Assembly (NCBI GenBank): GCA_964459325.1
Contig: CAYWKU010000022.1
Coordinates: forward strand, 1 to 53,720
DNA from: CAYWKU01 sp964459325
Lineage (GTDB): Bacteria > RBG-13-61-14 > CAYWKU01
Length of the DNA: 53,720 nt
Reading direction: 5' to 3'
A program made the position numbers and the translations under genes. The notes below the pieces were generated by a model. That model ran no database searches, was not told the DNA's origin, and saw nothing but the letters and a program-made list of their open reading frames with translations. How positions within the stretch are numbered: position 1 is the stretch's first letter; every line of letters begins with the position of its first letter. This document shows, piece by piece, positions 50,836-53,720 of the stretch.

Positions 50836-50856
50836 TGGAGGCGGCGGGAGTCGAAT
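50836..50856 (-). other. tmRNA 3'-end-like segment (candidate att site of an integrated island)
   Basis: On the minus strand this reads TTCGACTCCCGCCGCCTCCA, followed by C, the characteristic T-arm and acceptor 3' end of bacterial tmRNA (ssrA). The remainder of a tmRNA, which should lie at higher coordinates, is not present: bases after TTCGA diverge at once. Tyrosine-recombinase islands often integrate at exactly this site and leave a 3' fragment at the far end. Sequence to the right is AT-richer with accessory genes. Confidence 0.7.
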
Positions 50857-51058
50857 CGAATCTGACAAAAAGAACGGTTCCGAACACCTGCCCGACATTC
50901 CTCAAACAAAAACCTCGCAACTATCGACAAATAAAGATTTTTCTTCCCTAACACCATCCCCCCAAAAACACGATTCAACAACAGAATTAATACACGTTCA
51001 AGCCACTTTTTTGCGCCAAAAGTATGCTAAATGTATGCACTGCCTGGAAGTAGCAAAT

Positions 51059-51169
51059 ATGCCTGACATGCCGTCAGACCTGCAAATAATCATCGAGGCC
51101 TGGCCTGACCTCAGCCTAGAGGTTAGGAAAAAAATCATAGAATCCATAAGAAAGGAGAAAGAATTATGA
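51059..51169 (+). CDS. Very small ORF with integrase-associated C-terminal pattern
   Basis: A 36-residue ORF, PDMPSDLQIIIEAWPDLSLEVRKKIIESIRKEKEL after the Met, with GGAAG about nine bases upstream; an in-frame ATG at 51035 would add a CMHC-type start. The LQxIIEAWPDLSxEVRKKI pattern is like short proteins and recombinase tails found with integrases, which I recall as a common motif but cannot confirm here. Its stop overlaps the start of the next gene (ATGA), so the two are translationally coupled. Confidence 0.5.
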   Translation: MPDMPSDLQIIIEAWPDLSLEVRKKIIESIRKEKEL

Positions 51170-51372
51170 AAATGAAAGATGTAACACCGCTGGCTTTCTC
51201 TTGTTGGTGTGGAGGGTGCCCTGTGATATACGAAACTGATAGAGGCACCTTTCTGATTATCGGGAGTAAGGTAGAATCTCCCGAAAAAAGTGGTCTCTTG
51301 GATAAAATTGGACAAAATGAAGAGATAATCGAAGTTCCCGCCGGTCTTATCCGGGAAATAACAACCAAATAA
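51166..51372 (+). CDS. Small protein of unknown function
   Basis: A 68-residue ORF with AAGGAG about eight bases before its ATG, overlapping the preceding tiny ORF by 4 bases. Sequence starts KMKDVTPLAFSCWCGGCPVIYETDRGTFLIIGSKV with cysteines C13, C15 and C18 (CWCGGC), a possible metal site, and ends in EVPAGLIREITTK. No family recognised. The AT-richer composition differs from the core genes to the left, as expected for accessory DNA. Confidence 0.6.
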   Translation: MKMKDVTPLAFSCWCGGCPVIYETDRGTFLIIGSKVESPEKSGLLDKIGQNEEIIEVPAGLIREITTK

Positions 51373-51494
51373 CACGTATAGGCGGGTTGGGGACAGGCCG
51401 GGCCGCTTATCCAACTGCTGTCAATTTAATCACCATACCCGACATAAGCTCGTACGGAGCCGGCGGCGCACTTAAGCTCTTTATTTTAATTAGA

Positions 51495-52145
51495 TCATCC
51501 TTTTAGTTCTATGTTTCTTGAGAACTCTAAAATCCCATTTCGGACGACTCGAATTATATCCACGTTTGTCTCGAATATAGATAGAGCTTTAGCATACAGT
51601 GATAGACACTCTGCATCGGGATAGCTAACTGTTCGTTCGATCATCATATATACATTTCCATGTGAAGGATTATCTGTAGACAGAGCATCTCGTAAAGATC
51701 GTTTTGCACGTTGAACACGAGCTTGAGTAAATGTTTTATGCTGTAAGGCTTTAACCATTTTTTCATATTCATGTTTGAGATTCTGGCGCATTTTTTCCTG
51801 CTCTTTGACAAAAGATTCTCTTTTGTCTTCAATTTCTTTCTTGTCGCGGGATGCTTTTATTACGATAGTGAGCCCAAGCCCGGTGATAATTCCAACTAGA
51901 ATTATAAGAATAGAGAGTACAACAGAAATAGCTGATAAAACGTAAGTGAAAAACTCGGGAGTTTTAGATACTACAACAAGCTCCTTATCTACTATGCCCG
52001 ATTGTTGTGGTGAAGTAGAATTATTTATTGCTACAGGTTTTGCTTGCGCTGGGGTTGGCGAATTGTTGCCATCGCTCAAGATACTACTGGCACAAACTAC
52101 TATTATCGCAATAGTCAAAATAGGTCGGATGATATGGCTTTTCAT
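51495..52145 (-). CDS. Membrane protein with cytoplasmic coiled coil, unknown function
   Basis: A 216-residue protein with a signal-like N-terminus (IIRPILTIAIIVVCASSILS), a short Asn/Pro/Ser-rich periplasmic stretch, one strong membrane helix (YVLSAISVVLSILIILVGIITGLGLTIVI, about residues 68-96), then a charged helical region (KASRDKKEIEDKRESFVKEQEKMRQNLKHEYEKMVKALQ) likely to be a coiled coil and a C-terminal helical domain. It starts one base after the receiver gene's stop, in the same operon, so it may be the output of that signalling pair. No known domain recognised. Confidence 0.7.
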   Translation of the reverse strand: MKSHIIRPILTIAIIVVCASSILSDGNNSPTPAQAKPVAINNSTSPQQSGIVDKELVVVSKTPEFFTYVLSAISVVLSILIILVGIITGLGLTIVIKASRDKKEIEDKRESFVKEQEKMRQNLKHEYEKMVKALQHKTFTQARVQRAKRSLRDALSTDNPSHGNVYMMIERTVSYPDAECLSLYAKALSIFETNVDIIRVVRNGILEFSRNIELKG

Positions 52146-52146
52146 G

Positions 52147-52533
52147 TCAGCTCCAAATCTCTATGGCTTCATAAAATTTTTCAAGATCGGTCACTGGTTT
52201 GCCAAGGTATTTCACCTTTTTATCATTTTTAAAATCATGCCAAATATCACTGCGCGATCTGGCCGTAAGTAATAATATAGGTACATCAGGAGCCATTTTT
52301 CGAATACGCCTATAAATTGCTGTCCCTGTTTCTGATGCTTCATCAGGACTTATCTTTGTTCCAAGTCGGATCATTAGATCCAAAATTATGACATCAGATT
52401 CACATATAACTCCTAAGTCATTAATAACATTATCCGCTTCTTTGTATACTTTCACTTCGTGGCCGTGCTCTTCCAACATTACCTGATAGTTTTCATAGCA
52501 GTCGGGTTCGTCTTCGATTAATGTTATTTTCAT
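52147..52533 (-). CDS. Stand-alone response-regulator receiver protein
   Basis: A 128-residue CheY-like receiver without an output domain. Phosphorylation site Asp is in DVIILDLMIRLG (about residue 52), acidic pocket E7/D8 in LIEDEPDC, switch Thr in ILLLTARS, and the Lys in KYLGKPV. An insertion of about 10 residues after the phosphorylation site (GTKISPDEASETG) is unusual for CheY. The ATG overlaps the kinase stop (ATGA). It presumably takes phosphate from the kinase and passes the signal by protein contact, perhaps to the downstream membrane protein. Confidence 0.85.
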   Translation of the reverse strand: MKITLIEDEPDCYENYQVMLEEHGHEVKVYKEADNVINDLGVICESDVIILDLMIRLGTKISPDEASETGTAIYRRIRKMAPDVPILLLTARSRSDIWHDFKNDKKVKYLGKPVTDLEKFYEAIEIWS

Positions 52534-53720
52534 TTCGAATTAACCTCCCAGTTTTGAAGTCTAAGAGCAAATTTTATAGGCGACTTACAACTAAGTAATT
52601 CAAGGCTGCCGCCATGCAATTCCATGATCCTACTTGCAATAAAAAGACCTATTCCACTTCCTTCAAGTTTTTGTTTTGTAGGCATTTCACCACGCGCTCC
52701 TTTTTTCATTAACTTTTTAGCATCCTTCTCAGTGATACTAAATATTCGAGTTTCATTCTCAATTAAAATCTGATGCCCAATATCAGTTGGTTCACCATAG
52801 ACTTTGATTCTTGTGTTATTATCTGAGTATTTAATTGCATTGTCTATAAGTGCATGGAAAGCCATGCTTAATGCTATAGCATCGCAATTCATATTGACTA
52901 GAAGTGAATCTTTATCGACATCTATAATAATCCGTCCTTTTTTATAGGCGTATGGTTTACTAAAGGCAAGAACAGGGGCCACACACTCCTTGAAAATGTT
53001 ATGAGAGCTAAAATCCTTTACTATTTCATCAGGATTCAATGTAAGAGCTTTGGATATCATCTCTAACTTATTTCCTGTGGCTTTGAAATCTGCAAGATAC
53101 TCTAATAATTTTTTAGGCGATGATTTGCGTGTTATTATGCCCTCATCACGGAGAATAATTCCGATTCGCTCGGGTGCAAAGCAGACCGCTTGGATAGGAG
53201 ATCTAATTTCATGGCGGAACGTTCTTAGAAAATCCTCTAACTCCCGTATTTCACGGGCTCGTTGGTCTGCAAGTTTTTTTCGCTCCGAAAATAAATCGCA
53301 CTGGTGCAAGATACTTGCGATTTCAATCGCTAGCGCCTGTAAATTATGCATGTCAATGGAACTAAAATGGCACACATCATCCTCATAGAACTTCCTGCAA
53401 TTTTTAACACGTAGCACTCCCATGACGCTGCTGCCTGGTGTCGCAATAGGAACGCCTATCCAATCAGTAGGCGTTGTTTCAGTTGGGTCGTCGAAAGTGT
53501 GAGAGTTTCTTGGATCATTCTCGATATCATATGACCAAAACATTTTATTATTATTAAATACGAGAGAGGTCATGGAATCCCCAAATACGGGATAGCTTTT
53601 TCGCATTAAGCGCTCTAAATTATCTGGCTCTGGCCAAATAGCCGCCAAGCGGAGAATCGAACCATCGGTCGTGTCCCACTTGTGGGGGAAATTTGAGGTC
53701 GTAAAATCATAAGTCTGGAG
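52530..53720 (-). CDS. Sensor histidine kinase with GAF domain (partial, runs off the window)
   Basis: The reading frame is open to the window edge; the last in-window codons upstream read TTDGSILRLAAIWPEPDNLERLM. A GAF domain (about the first 130 visible residues, with GVPIATPGSSVMGVLRVKN and HFSSIDMHNLQALAIEIASIL) precedes the dimerisation helix with phosphoacceptor His in TFRHEIRSPIQAV, then the ATPase with N-box FHALIDNAIKYSD and G-box GSGIGLFIASRIMELHGGSL. The GAF domain may start outside the window. It heads the operon kinase-receiver-membrane protein. Close to its visible 5' end lies sequence similar to the IS end at 21723, so the N-terminus may be cut by an insertion. Confidence 0.85.
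   Translation of the reverse strand, partial: LQTYDFTTSNFPHKWDTTDGSILRLAAIWPEPDNLERLMRKSYPVFGDSMTSLVFNNNKMFWSYDIENDPRNSHTFDDPTETTPTDWIGVPIATPGSSVMGVLRVKNCRKFYEDDVCHFSSIDMHNLQALAIEIASILHQCDLFSERKKLADQRAREIRELEDFLRTFRHEIRSPIQAVCFAPERIGIILRDEGIITRKSSPKKLLEYLADFKATGNKLEMISKALTLNPDEIVKDFSSHNIFKECVAPVLAFSKPYAYKKGRIIIDVDKDSLLVNMNCDAIALSMAFHALIDNAIKYSDNNTRIKVYGEPTDIGHQILIENETRIFSITEKDAKKLMKKGARGEMPTKQKLEGSGIGLFIASRIMELHGGSLELLSCKSPIKFALRLQNWEVNSK
53670..53693 (-). repeat. Copy of the 21.7-kb IS-end sequence at the window edge
   Basis: On the minus strand AATTTCCCCCACAAGTGGGA followed by CAC matches the sequence at 21723-21747 with one deleted base. The orientation places any element body to the right, outside the window, abutting the kinase gene. 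It is internal to the open frame of the kinase. Confidence 0.5.

Noticed and set aside
50468..50920. An ORF of about 150 codons on the minus strand and another of about 111 codons on the plus strand across the tandem repeats
   Set aside because: Both only arise because the 120-bp unit is a multiple of three and keeps a frame open; the proteins are low-complexity Lys/Arg/Ser repeats with no ribosome site.
50836..51200. Complete tmRNA gene on the minus strand
   Set aside because: Only the last 20-21 bases match; upstream bases diverge immediately and no tmRNA 5' end or tag ORF is visible.

Overview
The window is GC-rich, densely coded DNA from a Gram-negative bacterium. Outer-membrane lipoproteins, an LpoB-like factor, a porin and RND efflux pumps all point to two membranes. 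Tungstate uptake coupled to molybdopterin synthesis, a fused 2-hydroxyacyl-CoA dehydratase/activase protein and many 4Fe-4S proteins suggest an anaerobe with a deltaproteobacterium-like (Desulfobacterota or neighbouring candidate phylum) gene content. No rRNA or complete tRNA gene is visible, so the lineage is an inference.

Layout. 1-3.7 kb: a lipoprotein, a zinc-ribbon membrane protein, mobB, an FGE-sulfatase-domain lipoprotein and a HAD phosphatase. 4.0-6.0 kb: a single protein joining a triosephosphate-isomerase domain to a divergent GAPDH domain, behind a good promoter; this is the most unusual gene here. 6.0-13.9 kb: an RND efflux operon (adaptor plus two different pumps), then a LysE-type exporter. 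14.7-21.1 kb: a molybdenum/tungsten-cofactor-type riboswitch with an intrinsic terminator leads a tightly packed operon tupABC-moeA-moaC-MOSC-moaA-moaB, which joins tungstate import to pterin-cofactor synthesis. 21.2-22.8 kb: an IS256-type transposase remnant, a sulfotransferase and a MITE. 22.9-28.9 kb: a porin and pstS-pstC-pstA-pstB-phoU with a Pho-box-like repeat and a REP-like pair inside the operon. 28.9-32.4 kb: a three-gene iron-sulfur/redox operon (QueG-like, C_GCAxxG_C_C, multi-cluster ferredoxin) divergent from a TetR regulator, with palindromes between them. 32.4-35.8 kb: a DprA-like protein, an enoyl-CoA hydratase, a small protein, dodecin and an RRM protein.

35.9-46 kb: a small transposon-like element with a 13-bp target duplication, a strong promoter and structured leader ahead of a surface protein with an IPTL-like C-terminus whose stop codon lies in a MITE, a TPR lipoprotein with LpoB, a haloalkane-dehalogenase-type hydrolase, a proline-rich protein, another MITE, a sulfatase-fold/TPR protein, an iron-sulfur flavoprotein and an SDR-DUF2867 protein. 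46.1-50.4 kb: a 1429-residue activase/dehydratase fusion.

50.4-53.7 kb: a change in character. Nearly identical 120-bp tandem repeats end at a 20-21 nt match to the 3' end of tmRNA (minus strand), a classic integration site. Beyond it lie AT-richer accessory genes: two translationally coupled very small ORFs, and an operon of a histidine kinase (running off the window), a stand-alone receiver and a membrane coiled-coil protein. Sequence at the window edge resembles the end of the IS remnant at 21.7 kb. Three dispersed-repeat families (A: 2.8 and 35.9 kb, with a fragment near position 40; B: 22.6, 37.6 and 41.4 kb; a REP-like pair at 25.4 kb) decorate the intergenic spaces.
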